IMG/VR virus record: IMGVR_UViG_3300047472_000309
Span: 246,655-310,654 of that record
Source of the DNA: a virus
DNA length: 64,000 nt
Strand: one strand, 5' to 3'
A model generated the notes under the pieces. That model saw nothing but the letters and a program-made list of their open reading frames with translations. It had not been told where the DNA came from and did no database searches. Positions 25,603 to 33,663 of this stretch are shown piece after piece. Within the stretch, counting starts at the first letter, position 1. Every line of letters starts with the position of its first letter. The position numbers and the translations under genes were made by a program.

Positions 25603-25624
25603 GCCCAGGGGTTTCCCCCTGGGC
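25603..25624. terminator. Bidirectional hairpin between convergent genes
   Basis: GCCCAGGGG (25603-25611) pairs with CCCCTGGGC (25616-25624) around TTTC, flanked by GGCATAAG and CTATGAC. It lies between the plus stop at 25593 and the minus stop at 25637, so it can serve both directions. Confidence 0.75.
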
Positions 25625-25636
25625 TCTATGACGCGT

Positions 25637-27154
25637 TTACGAGGCTTTGAAGAGGTTCTTCACCGTACTGGCAGCATGGCGTTGCCGCATGCGATCAGCC
25701 TGCTTAGCGAGCGCCTGGATGGCTTCTGGAGCCTTGCTGTCATGCGAGGACACTTCGAGGTCACGATAGATCGCCACCGCGAGCCGATAAGCAAAACCGG
25801 TCACCCGTGCCGCCATGGTTTCCACGATGGAACGGTACGCATTCATGCGGTTAGCAATCATCGAAAGATCCCGCACATCCTGACGCACCGAATCCAGTGC
25901 TTCCCGCATTTCAGAGGCCATCGAATGCTCAGGCATGCCTTCTGCGCCATCGGTCAAGATATTGCCAATCCCAACTTCGAGCAGATCCAGCCACTTTTCG
26001 ATGGTGAGCAACCGGAAGGCGACATCCCGGCCGGTTTCGATCAACTTCTTGGTCGGCCCGGTGGAAAGGGCTTGAGCCATCGAAGCAAACACCATCTCAA
26101 AGGAGAGCGCTAGGTGCGGCTCCCCCTCACTGGCTTGCAGGTAGATGTGGTTATAGTTCGAGGCCACATCCTGCAAGCTCATCTGGCGACCCTGAAAGCC
26201 CACTTGGACGCGCTGGTTCAGCACATCCAGCGTGCGACCTGCGACGAGCTGATCAGCAAAGGAGGTCGAGCCTTTGTTAGCCAACACGCCCGAGAGTGCG
26301 GTGGCTTTCTGGTTCATCACCGAGAGCGCTTGCTCCATGGTGTCCACCAGCGCTTCGGTGGCTTGGGACCACGGACCACTATCGACGATGTCGTGAAAGA
26401 TCGGATTGCGACCTTCCATGAACTGGCGCACTTCGTCACTGGCTTCGGTGTCGTACAGATAGTGCGCCACCAGCTTATCGAAGTCACTGACATGCTGGGT
26501 CTGGCCGTGCTGGTCTTTCAGATCGACGCCACGCTTGATTTCCTTTACCGCGGCCGAGGCGAGGCTCTTGAGCTCTTCCAGATCCTTGACGATCTCGTCA
26601 GTGCGGTACTCCTGTTGCTTGGCGGACTGAGTGACTTCCGCCATGATCTGCTCATTGGACTTGCTCATGAGCTTTTCGTTCGGGTCACGCGAACCCACGA
26701 TCCAGAGCACGAAGCGGCGGATCATTTCGCGAATCCGTCGAATCAGATCGGCGAAGGTGCTCTTAAGCTTATCCCACAGCGACTCCATCGCAGGCTTGTA
26801 GCGCGTGAGGGTGGTCGACTTGCTGTAATAGTTCAGATGCTTATTGCCGTCGAACTCGGGGTAAAGACGCTTGGCTTCCTGCGCCAAAGACTGGTTCATA
26901 CCGCCGACCTTTCTCAGGTCGGCGAGTACGTACTGGAGGTCTTCCAGGCAGGCGGAGTCCGCCGCGATGATCCTCAGGTCGTCTTTGAGCTCGGGCACTT
27001 CGCCCGGCACCACTTCCTTAAAGATGTCATGTGCGGTGAGCTCATCCATGACATTCACCGCAGGCAAAGACTTCACCTCGATGGTGTCATCGCCAAGCGT
27101 TGCTTCTTCGTCGAGTTCGACCCCGTGATTGAGGCCGAATTCCGACAGGTCCAT
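25637..27154 (-). CDS. Inner-head-like protein D with amphipathic/membrane helix, 505 aa
   Basis: The N-terminal 124 residues are acidic and end at AME/SLWDK (E124), again an S/A/G-x-E site directly before an amphipathic stretch LWDKLKSTFADLIRRIREMI continuing into RRFVLWIVGS. This is the same order as in the inner-head paralogues at 13285, 14669 and 16121, although overall similarity is low. The remainder is almost entirely helical. The start overlaps the upstream stop as TAATG. Inference: a head-internal protein processed by the prohead protease. Confidence 0.6.
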   Translation of the reverse strand: MDLSEFGLNHGVELDEEATLGDDTIEVKSLPAVNVMDELTAHDIFKEVVPGEVPELKDDLRIIAADSACLEDLQYVLADLRKVGGMNQSLAQEAKRLYPEFDGNKHLNYYSKSTTLTRYKPAMESLWDKLKSTFADLIRRIREMIRRFVLWIVGSRDPNEKLMSKSNEQIMAEVTQSAKQQEYRTDEIVKDLEELKSLASAAVKEIKRGVDLKDQHGQTQHVSDFDKLVAHYLYDTEASDEVRQFMEGRNPIFHDIVDSGPWSQATEALVDTMEQALSVMNQKATALSGVLANKGSTSFADQLVAGRTLDVLNQRVQVGFQGRQMSLQDVASNYNHIYLQASEGEPHLALSFEMVFASMAQALSTGPTKKLIETGRDVAFRLLTIEKWLDLLEVGIGNILTDGAEGMPEHSMASEMREALDSVRQDVRDLSMIANRMNAYRSIVETMAARVTGFAYRLAVAIYRDLEVSSHDSKAPEAIQALAKQADRMRQRHAASTVKNLFKAS

Positions 27155-27609
27155 TACGCGTGCTCCGTCACCGTGATGATGGTCATTGCTTCGCGCACGA
27201 GATTGAAGATCTCGTCCTTGTGGTCGTTGACGAACTGGTGCATGTCGTCAGCCAACCACAGCGTCGCACCGGCCCAGCAATCGACGAAGCCGAGCTTGGC
27301 TTCCACGTTATACTGCAGGCCCGGATAAGCCGCCGAGTAACGCAACAACCAGAAGGCGCGCATGGCTTCACGGCAGTAGCGTGTGTCGAACACCACTTCT
27401 TCGTTGAAGTCCGCGATGTAGTTCGAAGCACCCAGCGCCACTTGGGTGAGGAAGTAGTTGCTCGGTTCGACTTCGAGCGCGAGCGAGGGCAGGCTCAGCT
27501 TGTTGGCAATCGCGATACCGACGGCTGCGCCGATAATCTTGCCACGCTCGCTCGGGTCCTTGATGTAGGTGTCAGCGTAGCGGGAGAAGCCCAGAAACTT
27601 GATGTCCAT
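27154..27609 (-). CDS. Unknown small protein, 151 aa
   Basis: It starts MDIKFLGFSRYADTYI with a following Gly/Ala-rich helix (IIGAAVGIAIANKLSLPSLALEV) and ends with a helical segment (HQFVNDHKDEIFNLVREAMTIITV). No strong ribosome-binding site is visible. It is coupled to the downstream 505-residue gene through TAATG. No family was recognised; position between a maturation-type protein and a metalloprotease suggests head assembly. Confidence 0.5.
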   Translation of the reverse strand: MDIKFLGFSRYADTYIKDPSERGKIIGAAVGIAIANKLSLPSLALEVEPSNYFLTQVALGASNYIADFNEEVVFDTRYCREAMRAFWLLRYSAAYPGLQYNVEAKLGFVDCWAGATLWLADDMHQFVNDHKDEIFNLVREAMTIITVTEHA

Positions 27610-27633
27610 GTTATTCAGTCCAATGACAGAGGG

Positions 27634-28947
27634 TTAAAACAGTGCCTTGAGTTCCGCTGACTTGACAAACAAGTCATTGGCGGCGAGGGTTTCCAGTTCT
27701 TGCTGGAGCTTCTCTTGCTTCAGACGATTGCGCTTCTCGCCCGAGAGGAAGTTGCCGAGGATGTCAAAAAGCTGGAAGCGATCCTTCACGGTGGCCAGCA
27801 GCTTGTCCACGGCGACGATGTCTTCCTTGATGCGCACGGCCAGTTCCTTGGCGAGATCGCGGTCTTTCAGTTGCTCGACGAGCTGATCGCGAATGCGCTT
27901 CAGACGCACGCCTGGTCGATCGTAGATCGGGTCACCCGGACCATCAGCGCAGATCCAGGCCCAGAGAAAGAAGATCGGCACCAGGATGGCGCCGACCAGC
28001 GGCGTCACAGCCATCCAGAGCGTACCCAGCAGCATCAGCACCTTGACGGATTCCAGCATCACGTACATGCCGGTGGAGCGCACCGAGATGTCGCCCACCA
28101 GATGGTGGACCTTGTCCAGCGACGTGATGAGATCGCGCTGCGCACCATGGCGGGCAGCGAACTGGTCAGCGAGCTGCTCCCAGTTGTTGAAGTCGTAGAG
28201 TTCCGAGCCGATTTCCGAGCGCGCATTCTTGGTGATTTCCTGGATGATCACCACGGTGGCGGTTTTGCCACCTGCGCTTTGAGCGAGCTCCTTCATGGCA
28301 GTCTCGTCCAGGTTCAGTGCCCGTGCCGCCGAGATGAGGACGAGTTCGCGATCACCCACGTCGGTGCTTTCGTCCAGCCCCTTGGCTACCCCGGCGAGCA
28401 CCTGGTTGGTGGTCACCGAATGCCACAGGTATTCAAAGCCCGTGAAGAGATGGCCGAGCTCATGCAGGGTAATCGCCGAGAGTTCGGCAGCGGTAAAGCC
28501 GCCACCAGCAAACTTGCCCGAGACCCACCAGTCCGACATATTCACGAGACACTCCATCTCGCTGAAGACGCCCGTTACCGTGCTCTTGGCCAGGTTCACC
28601 GAACCGCGGATCGCACCACCCGCTTTCTCGATCATCTTGAGCGAGGGAGCATTGGTGTACCATTCACGATACACGTTGTGAATCAGCGGGTTGTTCTTGT
28701 CGACCGTCGGGGGCAGGCAGTAAGCACCGCCGTCGTCCATCGTAAACTTGACCTTGATGCCGGTGCGCTTAAAGAGCAGGTCTTCGATCGCGATGGCTTC
28801 TTTCGAGGCAGCCATTGCTTTGGTGTCGAGCTTTTTCATCGCCTCGTAGAGGGCGGTGAGCTCTTTGTGCAGACTGTCGTCCTGGAACTCGATCATCTCG
28901 AGTGCGGCCTGATTTTTGACCGTCAAAAGTTGAGATTGACTCTTCAT
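27634..28947 (-). CDS. M48-like membrane zinc metallopeptidase, 437 aa
   Basis: HELGH at residues 162-166 (ITLHELGHLF) is a zinc-binding HExxH site. NNWEQLADQFAARHG at 255-268 supplies E257 and D261 in the ExxxD-FA pattern typical of M48-type third-ligand regions. Residues about 300-333 are strongly hydrophobic (VKVLMLLGTLWMAVTPLVGA and ILVPIFFLWAW), predicting one or two membrane spans. The last 100 residues are a charged helical tail. AGGGAAATC precedes the start. It heads an operon with the 151- and 505-residue genes. The substrate is unknown; it could cleave virion or host envelope proteins. It is not the serine-type prohead protease expected in phiKZ relatives. Confidence 0.7.
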   Translation of the reverse strand: MKSQSQLLTVKNQAALEMIEFQDDSLHKELTALYEAMKKLDTKAMAASKEAIAIEDLLFKRTGIKVKFTMDDGGAYCLPPTVDKNNPLIHNVYREWYTNAPSLKMIEKAGGAIRGSVNLAKSTVTGVFSEMECLVNMSDWWVSGKFAGGGFTAAELSAITLHELGHLFTGFEYLWHSVTTNQVLAGVAKGLDESTDVGDRELVLISAARALNLDETAMKELAQSAGGKTATVVIIQEITKNARSEIGSELYDFNNWEQLADQFAARHGAQRDLITSLDKVHHLVGDISVRSTGMYVMLESVKVLMLLGTLWMAVTPLVGAILVPIFFLWAWICADGPGDPIYDRPGVRLKRIRDQLVEQLKDRDLAKELAVRIKEDIVAVDKLLATVKDRFQLFDILGNFLSGEKRNRLKQEKLQQELETLAANDLFVKSAELKALF

Positions 28948-29042
28948 GATTTCCCTAGGGTGATTTCATCAATAATCAGAAAATACCGAAGGCGGCCATC
29001 TTCTGACGTGAATGTCATAGAAATGAAGCCGCCGGAGCGAAC
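28948..29042. promoter_or_regulatory. Divergent intergenic region with inverted repeats
   Basis: This 95-base gap separates the minus gene at 28947 from the plus gene at 29043 and must hold both promoters. GGCGGC (28991-28996) can pair with GCCGCC (29028-29033), enclosing TGAC/GTCA (29004-29007, 29014-29017). The downstream arm ends at the GGAG ribosome-binding site, so pairing could limit translation of the membrane protein. No TATATTAC promoter is present. Confidence 0.4.
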
Positions 29043-29360
29043 ATGCTACAAATGTTGTTGGAATGGCTGCGTAGTCTGCCACTGGATCAGTGCAATGCCT
29101 GTCTGGAACTCGCGGGGGCGGGGCTTCGGATGCTGGACTGTTACCGGCTCTACCAGGCCAAGCGATTCGTAGGAGGATCGATTTTTACAGCCCTATTCTT
29201 TTTTGGCTGGGGCATGTTCAATGTGGTGTATTACCCGTCGTTGCACCAGGTCTACAGCTTTGCGGCAGCCATTGCGCTGACGGCTGTGAACGGTCTGTGG
29301 ATTGTGATGGCGGTGTTTTATAATTGGCGTTACAACAAACAACAGGGTCTAACAGCATGA
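29043..29360 (+). CDS. Small membrane protein, 105 aa
   Basis: GGAG at 29033-29036 precedes the start. Two hydrophobic segments are visible: about residues 44-64 (GGSIFTALFFFGWGMFNVVYY) and 72-94 (FAAAIALTAVNGLWIVMAVF), followed by a short basic end (NWRYNKQQ). The N-terminus holds an amphipathic helix with two cysteines. The stop overlaps the DNA polymerase start as ATGA, so the two are translationally coupled. No family was recognised; membrane anchoring of replication or host-takeover functions is possible but speculative. Confidence 0.6.
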   Translation: MLQMLLEWLRSLPLDQCNACLELAGAGLRMLDCYRLYQAKRFVGGSIFTALFFFGWGMFNVVYYPSLHQVYSFAAAIALTAVNGLWIVMAVFYNWRYNKQQGLTA

Positions 29361-31312
29361 GCGAAGCAACGAACCTTCAGGCAGCGGAAAAGCCAATCGG
29401 CTACGAGTGCCGGTTCGCCGTGTATTGCCCGCCGCAAAATGGCAGTGAAGATGACTGGCATTTGGTAAAAGAAATCGCCCACTATGCTCCGAGCCCGGCG
29501 CATCCTGAAGGGCGTCGCGAGCCACGCACGCGGCTCGTGAAGAATTACACGTACCCGTTCTGGGTCACGAAGAAGGGTGGTCGTAACCACGAGCAGAAGA
29601 AAGAGTGGGAAGAGCTCACGATGCTCGACCGCTTTGAGTCTACCCGCAGTAAGCGCGATCGCGCGATTGCCAAAGCCCTCGGCATGGGCTGGTTCCAGGG
29701 CGACCCGCGTCAGTTAGCGCGCAGCCCTTACCTGTACGGCTCGGACATTTTGTCGACCGCGGTGCTTAAGAAGACCTACCAGCAGAAGTGGCCTAACCTG
29801 ATGTCGGGCTATTCGGTGGCCTGCTTCGATACGGAAAAGGACGTCGTCTATGGTACTGAAGAAATCAACATGGCCACGCTCTCCTTCGGCAAGAAGGTGT
29901 TCACCGCCGTGCAGAAGTCATTCGTCGAAGGGCTGTCGAATGTGCAAGAGCGCGCGCACGACACCTTCAAGAAGTACCTGTCAGCGATTGACATGAAGGA
30001 CAAGAAGGGCGAGCCGATCACGGTGGATGTGATTGAAAAGCGTGGTCTCCAGTGGGAGCTCGTTATCGTCGATCGTGAGATCGATGTGATTGTCGAGTGC
30101 ATGAAGAAAGCGCATGAGTGGAAGCCCGACTTCGTGGCGATCTGGAACATCGACTTCGACATGCAGATGATGATCAAGGCTTGCGAGCGGGCGGGTTACG
30201 ATCCCGCTCACATCTTCAGTGACCCGTCGGTGCCGCCTGCGTTTCGGCACTTTAAGTACAAGCAAGGTCAGAAGCAAAAGAAGACCGCGTCGGGTAAGAT
30301 CACGCCAATTAAGCCAGCAGATCAGTGGCACAGCGTCTTTACGCCGTCGTCGTTCTACTTCATTGATGCGATGTGCGTGTACCGCAAGATCCGGATTGCC
30401 AAAGGGGAAGAGCCGTCTTATGCCCTGGATGCAATTCTCGATAAGATCCTGGGCGCACGGAAGCTGAAGTTCAAGGAAGCCGAGCAGTACACGAAGCTCG
30501 AGTGGCACCAGTTCATGCAGCTGAACTTTAAGCTCGAGTATATCGTCTACAACGTGTTTGACTGCGTGTCGATGGAAATGCTCGATGAGACCACCCTGGA
30601 CTTACAGGTGGCCTTGCCAGGGGGTTCGGGCTGTTCGGACTTCAGCAACTTCAAGAGCCAGCCGCGTCGCACGGTGGATGACTTGCATTACTTTGCGCTG
30701 GACTTAGGCAAGGTGATTGGGTCGACCTCCGATGAGATGCAGGTGGACCTTGATAAGCTGACGCTCGGCTTGGAAAACTGGATCGTCACCTTGCCTGCGC
30801 ATTTGGTGGCGGACAATGGCTTGAAGCTGATCGAGGAGTATCCGGAACTGCGTACCAATATCCGCGTGCATGTGGCGGACTTGGACGTGTCAGCGTCGTA
30901 CCCGAATGGCGAGGTGGTGTTTAACATCGGCAAGTGTACCACCAAGAAGGAACTGTGTCGGATCGAAGGGGTACCCGAGCAATTGCAGCGTGCCCAGGGG
31001 ATTAACCTCTCGGGCGGTCACACCAACGCGGTCGAATTCTGTGTGGACTTGTATGGGCTGCCCCACATGGAGCAATGGTTGACTGCCTTCCGTCAGAGTC
31101 GCGGCATTCCGGTGGTGCGTGATGCGCTGGAAGATGCGGACCTCGCGAAGATCCAAGCCTGGATTGCTCGTGGTGAAACGCTGAACCCGGTGGAGCACCT
31201 GCCGAATCAGCAGCCTCTGGCCATGACCTTGCCGGGTGCACACCGCGAGTTGGATGCCGATGGTAACTGGATCGACATGACGGACCTCGAAGACGAGCAG
31301 ATGGTCGTATAA
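29357..31312 (+). CDS. Family B DNA polymerase, N-terminal exonuclease part of a split enzyme, 651 aa
   Basis: The ATG at 29357 (MSEATNLQ) overlaps the upstream stop and follows AGGG. The 3'-5' exonuclease motifs are present: Exo I CFDTE (D158, E160), Exo II NIDFD (N264, D268), Exo III YNVFD (Y398, D402). Near residue 510 the palm motif A is recognisable as DVSASYP. The protein ends about 140 residues later without motif B (KxxxNSxYG) or motif C (DTDS), and neither occurs elsewhere in this window. It is therefore probably one half of a split polymerase, with the rest encoded elsewhere. A hairpin with a poly-A/U tract follows the stop. Confidence 0.75.
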   Translation: MSEATNLQAAEKPIGYECRFAVYCPPQNGSEDDWHLVKEIAHYAPSPAHPEGRREPRTRLVKNYTYPFWVTKKGGRNHEQKKEWEELTMLDRFESTRSKRDRAIAKALGMGWFQGDPRQLARSPYLYGSDILSTAVLKKTYQQKWPNLMSGYSVACFDTEKDVVYGTEEINMATLSFGKKVFTAVQKSFVEGLSNVQERAHDTFKKYLSAIDMKDKKGEPITVDVIEKRGLQWELVIVDREIDVIVECMKKAHEWKPDFVAIWNIDFDMQMMIKACERAGYDPAHIFSDPSVPPAFRHFKYKQGQKQKKTASGKITPIKPADQWHSVFTPSSFYFIDAMCVYRKIRIAKGEEPSYALDAILDKILGARKLKFKEAEQYTKLEWHQFMQLNFKLEYIVYNVFDCVSMEMLDETTLDLQVALPGGSGCSDFSNFKSQPRRTVDDLHYFALDLGKVIGSTSDEMQVDLDKLTLGLENWIVTLPAHLVADNGLKLIEEYPELRTNIRVHVADLDVSASYPNGEVVFNIGKCTTKKELCRIEGVPEQLQRAQGINLSGGHTNAVEFCVDLYGLPHMEQWLTAFRQSRGIPVVRDALEDADLAKIQAWIARGETLNPVEHLPNQQPLAMTLPGAHRELDADGNWIDMTDLEDEQMVV

Positions 31313-31341
31313 AGACCAAAAAAAAAGAGGACAGCATAATC

Positions 31342-31364
31342 GCCCTCCCCATTATGGGGAGGGC
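31342..31364. terminator. Bidirectional terminator between convergent genes
   Basis: GCCCTCCCC (31342-31350) pairs with GGGGAGGGC (31356-31364). GCATAA before it and TTATGC after it extend the stem across a 2-base bulge. A run of nine A at 31318-31326 provides a U-tract for minus-strand transcripts. It lies between the stops at 31312 and 31375. Confidence 0.8.
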
Positions 31365-31374
31365 TTATGCCGTC

Positions 31375-32307
31375 TTACTCGTTTTTGAGGTTATAGTCCT
31401 TATCGACAAAACCCGCTGTAGCGATGTTCTTAGCATTGCGCATAAACGGGTTCCACCAAAAAAGCCTGCCGCGAACAGACTTAAAGTGACCTCTTACCAG
31501 ATGTGCCCGACGCAGTGCGATGTCGTCACTCGGATTCAAGGCGGCTTCTATGTCTTCTAGCGACTTGTAAACTTTTCTGGTTCGGTAAATATCCAGGACA
31601 TGGTATTCCAGATGCGGATGAAAGACCTTGGGGATCTTTTCTTTTTCTTTACGGCTGGGACGATAAAGATGCAGCTCACTGTTAGAGACATTCATGAACA
31701 GCAACGTCTCAAAAACCGTTTGGATCGCAGCATTCATCACGTTAAGTAGATGAATGTTAAAGTACTCCTGATCAATTGCGACGCCCATCTTGGTGGCGTA
31801 CTCGTGTTCAATCGCACGGTAAGTGGCATTGACGTCGGCTTGACTCATGATGCAGTCCGCGGCATGAGAGTGCGGTCTCGGGTCATCCACGTCGAGCATG
31901 TGCGCGAGCACTCGCATTGCCTGAACATAGCCGTCGCGACTGATGCTGGTGAGCTTGAATTCGTAGATCAGCGTGTCAGCTGTGCCATTGGTAAACGAAC
32001 CGTGCTCCACCAACATGCCCTCTTCGCCGTTTTCAATAAAGAGCATTTCAAACGGCATTTTGACGTAGCGCCGATAGAGATCAATCCGCTTCATGTGCTT
32101 CGCGTCACTTATGTTCTCTTCGCCAGCCCATTGACGACGCATTTGGGTGTAGGCGTCGACGCTAAAGTCAAAGATTTCTTTAGGCGCAATGATTTTCGTT
32201 GCGGCCAGAATCTTCTTTCTAATTTCAAGCTGTTCGGCACGCTCGGTTCGAGCTGTATTCATGTACGGCAGCTCGACATTCTTGGCGATACGTTGTGAAA
32301 GCAACAT
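31375..32307 (-). CDS. Unknown early-cluster protein, 310 aa
   Basis: Last gene of the minus operon that begins at the TATATTAC promoter near 35470. AAGGAG lies six bases before the start. The protein is mixed alpha/beta, and its end RRAHLVRGHFKSVRGRLFWWNPFMRN with GFVDKDYNL resembles a motif (H-x-V-R-G-H ... W-x-P-x-x-R) I have seen in uncharacterised phage proteins. No function is known to me. Its place in an early operon suggests host takeover or defence evasion, by inference only. Confidence 0.55.
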   Translation of the reverse strand: MLLSQRIAKNVELPYMNTARTERAEQLEIRKKILAATKIIAPKEIFDFSVDAYTQMRRQWAGEENISDAKHMKRIDLYRRYVKMPFEMLFIENGEEGMLVEHGSFTNGTADTLIYEFKLTSISRDGYVQAMRVLAHMLDVDDPRPHSHAADCIMSQADVNATYRAIEHEYATKMGVAIDQEYFNIHLLNVMNAAIQTVFETLLFMNVSNSELHLYRPSRKEKEKIPKVFHPHLEYHVLDIYRTRKVYKSLEDIEAALNPSDDIALRRAHLVRGHFKSVRGRLFWWNPFMRNAKNIATAGFVDKDYNLKNE

Positions 32308-32339
32308 CTCATTCTCCTTGTTTTGATCAACTCATTCCA
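32308..32339 (-). repeat. Early-cluster leader repeat, copy 1
   Basis: On the minus strand GGAATGAGTTGATCAAAACA then AGGAGA precedes the start at 32307. TTGATCAA is a palindrome. Three more versions precede the genes at 32860, 33625 and 34710, so ribosome-binding site and upstream sequence are repeated as a unit. Confidence 0.7.
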
Positions 32340-32347
32340 GAACAGCA

Positions 32348-32363
32348 GGAGGGCGAAGCCTCC
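32348..32363 (-). terminator. Short hairpin upstream of leader copy 1
   Basis: GGAGG (32348-32352) pairs with CCTCC (32359-32363), with a GC interior and a small loop, between the stop at 32381 and the leader of the next gene. It is weaker than the UNCG hairpins but has the same position within the operon. Confidence 0.5.
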
Positions 32364-32380
32364 CTGTCTTGTTACTCTTC

Positions 32381-32860
32381 TTATTTCGTCATGAAGAGGT
32401 CGCCACACCAGTTCAGGTTATCAACCGTGAGCGAGAACGTGTCGTTTGAGATGTCGATCTTTGTCGAATCACGATCGATGAGGAAGGTAACTTCCATATA
32501 GCCGACATCCGGACCCTTGGCCTTTTCGCGTTCGTAGGCGCGACAGAGATAGAGCAGGTCATCCTTACTGTGCTCGACGCTGACATCCGTAGAACCGTCA
32601 CCGAACGGCTCCACGCTATCGAGGAAGCACGCGAGGAGCACGTCGAGGTATTCGAACGCATCAGTGCTCACGATCAGTGCTGTGCGGCCGCCATCCTCGT
32701 CTTTATCACGCTCGACAGTGCTCATCAAAAACTTCTCTTCGTTGTCGAAGCCTGCACTGTACTCCATGTGTACGCCCGCACATTTAGCAGCACGAATGAT
32801 AAAGCCGTCTTCCGCACGGATGAGTTTGTTCAGCGCATTCAACGCAGCTTGGTTACTCAT
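32381..32860 (-). CDS. Unknown acidic early-cluster protein, 159 aa
   Basis: Acidic alpha/beta protein, with MSNQAALNALNKLIRAEDGF, then DEDGGRTALIVSTDAFEYLDVLLACFLD and the end DTFSLTVDNLNWCGDLFMTK. AGGAGAG with the leader repeat precedes the start. A UUCG hairpin lies upstream and another short hairpin lies downstream, so this gene may be a separately processed segment of the operon. No family recognised. Confidence 0.55.
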   Translation of the reverse strand: MSNQAALNALNKLIRAEDGFIIRAAKCAGVHMEYSAGFDNEEKFLMSTVERDKDEDGGRTALIVSTDAFEYLDVLLACFLDSVEPFGDGSTDVSVEHSKDDLLYLCRAYEREKAKGPDVGYMEVTFLIDRDSTKIDISNDTFSLTVDNLNWCGDLFMTK

Positions 32861-32890
32861 GATACTCTCCTGGTTTATTGATCAACTCTA
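32861..32890 (-). repeat. Early-cluster leader repeat, copy 2
   Basis: Minus strand: AGAGTTGATCAATAAACC followed by AGGAGAG and the ATG at 32860. It keeps the GAGTTGATCAA core and lacks the GGAAT part of copies 1, 3 and 4. Confidence 0.6.
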
Positions 32891-32901
32891 AAGGTCATAG
32901 G

Positions 32902-32921
32902 CGGGAGGCCGAAGCCTCCCG
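32902..32921 (-). terminator. UUCG-tetraloop hairpin
   Basis: CGGGAGGC (32902-32909) pairs with GCCTCCCG (32914-32921). The minus-strand loop is UUCG closed by C-G. It is between the stop at 32930 and leader copy 2, with CATAG on its left. Confidence 0.7.
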
Positions 32922-32929
32922 TTACGTCA

Positions 32930-33625
32930 TTACTGCCACGGCATCCTGGACGGACTATCCGTATCTTTACGCTCGGCTTCGCGACGAGCTGCCGCTGCGT
33001 ACTGTCCTGCCAACACCCTGGTACGACCAGCACTCAACCCAAGCGTAGCCGAGATTGTCAGGTACGTAAAACCGCGGGCATGCAGATCGTGAATCACCTT
33101 ACTCAGCAGCATGGCTGCGCAATGAACCAAGTGATTAGCCCGTTGAACATCGCGACTGAGATAAAGGGTGTTATGCGCCTCGGTCACCCAGGCCCATTGC
33201 CCGTCTGTCAGCACTTGATCGAGCTTGTGCAGCGCACGAATTCGATTCACGTGCTCTTTAAAACGCTGGTGGTAAGTGCGCCGAGCTTTCTCGGTTTTGT
33301 CTTTCGCCATCCGAACACGGGCCTCTTCGATGAGTTCGTTGTACTTCTTCATGGCGAAGCTGCGCACACTCTCGATGTAATCGCGATCGGGATCATGCGG
33401 GCTGTGCTCCCAGTCTCGATCAAACTCAGCGGTCCAGCTCACAGCCAAGTCAAACAGTCCCCGCGAACCATTCAACAAATCCATCAGTGCGCCGTTAAGC
33501 TCGCGGTCCGCTTTGGACCACAGCATGCCGAGCTCCATCGAGATGTCAAAGAGGATCTCTTGCTGGCGTTGCAGATCCAATTCGGTCGGACCTGTCGGCG
33601 CCGGTGATGCATAACCGTTGCTCAT
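32930..33625 (-). CDS. Unknown early-cluster protein with a possible helix-turn-helix, 231 aa
   Basis: ATG at 33625 (MSNGYASPAPTG) follows AAGGAG and the leader repeat; the longer frame upstream is not supported. The protein is nearly all helical. Near the C-terminus, LHARGFTYLTISATLGLSAG followed by RTRVLAGQY looks like a helix-turn-helix of the sigma/transposase type (residues about 185-215), with a basic tail after it. DNA binding is plausible. As a product of the early operon it might regulate transcription, but no family was identified. Confidence 0.55.
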   Translation of the reverse strand: MSNGYASPAPTGPTELDLQRQQEILFDISMELGMLWSKADRELNGALMDLLNGSRGLFDLAVSWTAEFDRDWEHSPHDPDRDYIESVRSFAMKKYNELIEEARVRMAKDKTEKARRTYHQRFKEHVNRIRALHKLDQVLTDGQWAWVTEAHNTLYLSRDVQRANHLVHCAAMLLSKVIHDLHARGFTYLTISATLGLSAGRTRVLAGQYAAAARREAERKDTDSPSRMPWQ

Positions 33626-33658
33626 TGTTTTCTCCTTGTTTCTGATCAATTCATTCCA
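33626..33658 (-). repeat. Early-cluster leader repeat, copy 3
   Basis: Minus strand: TGGAATGAATTGATCAGAAA then CAAGGAGAAAACA and the ATG at 33625. Very similar to copy 1 over its whole length. Confidence 0.7.
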
Positions 33659-33663
33659 CTGCG

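Noticed and set aside
27634-28947. Prohead maturation protease
   Set aside because: The phiKZ-type protease is a serine protease, while this protein has a zinc HExxH site and membrane spans. It is kept as an M48-like peptidase.
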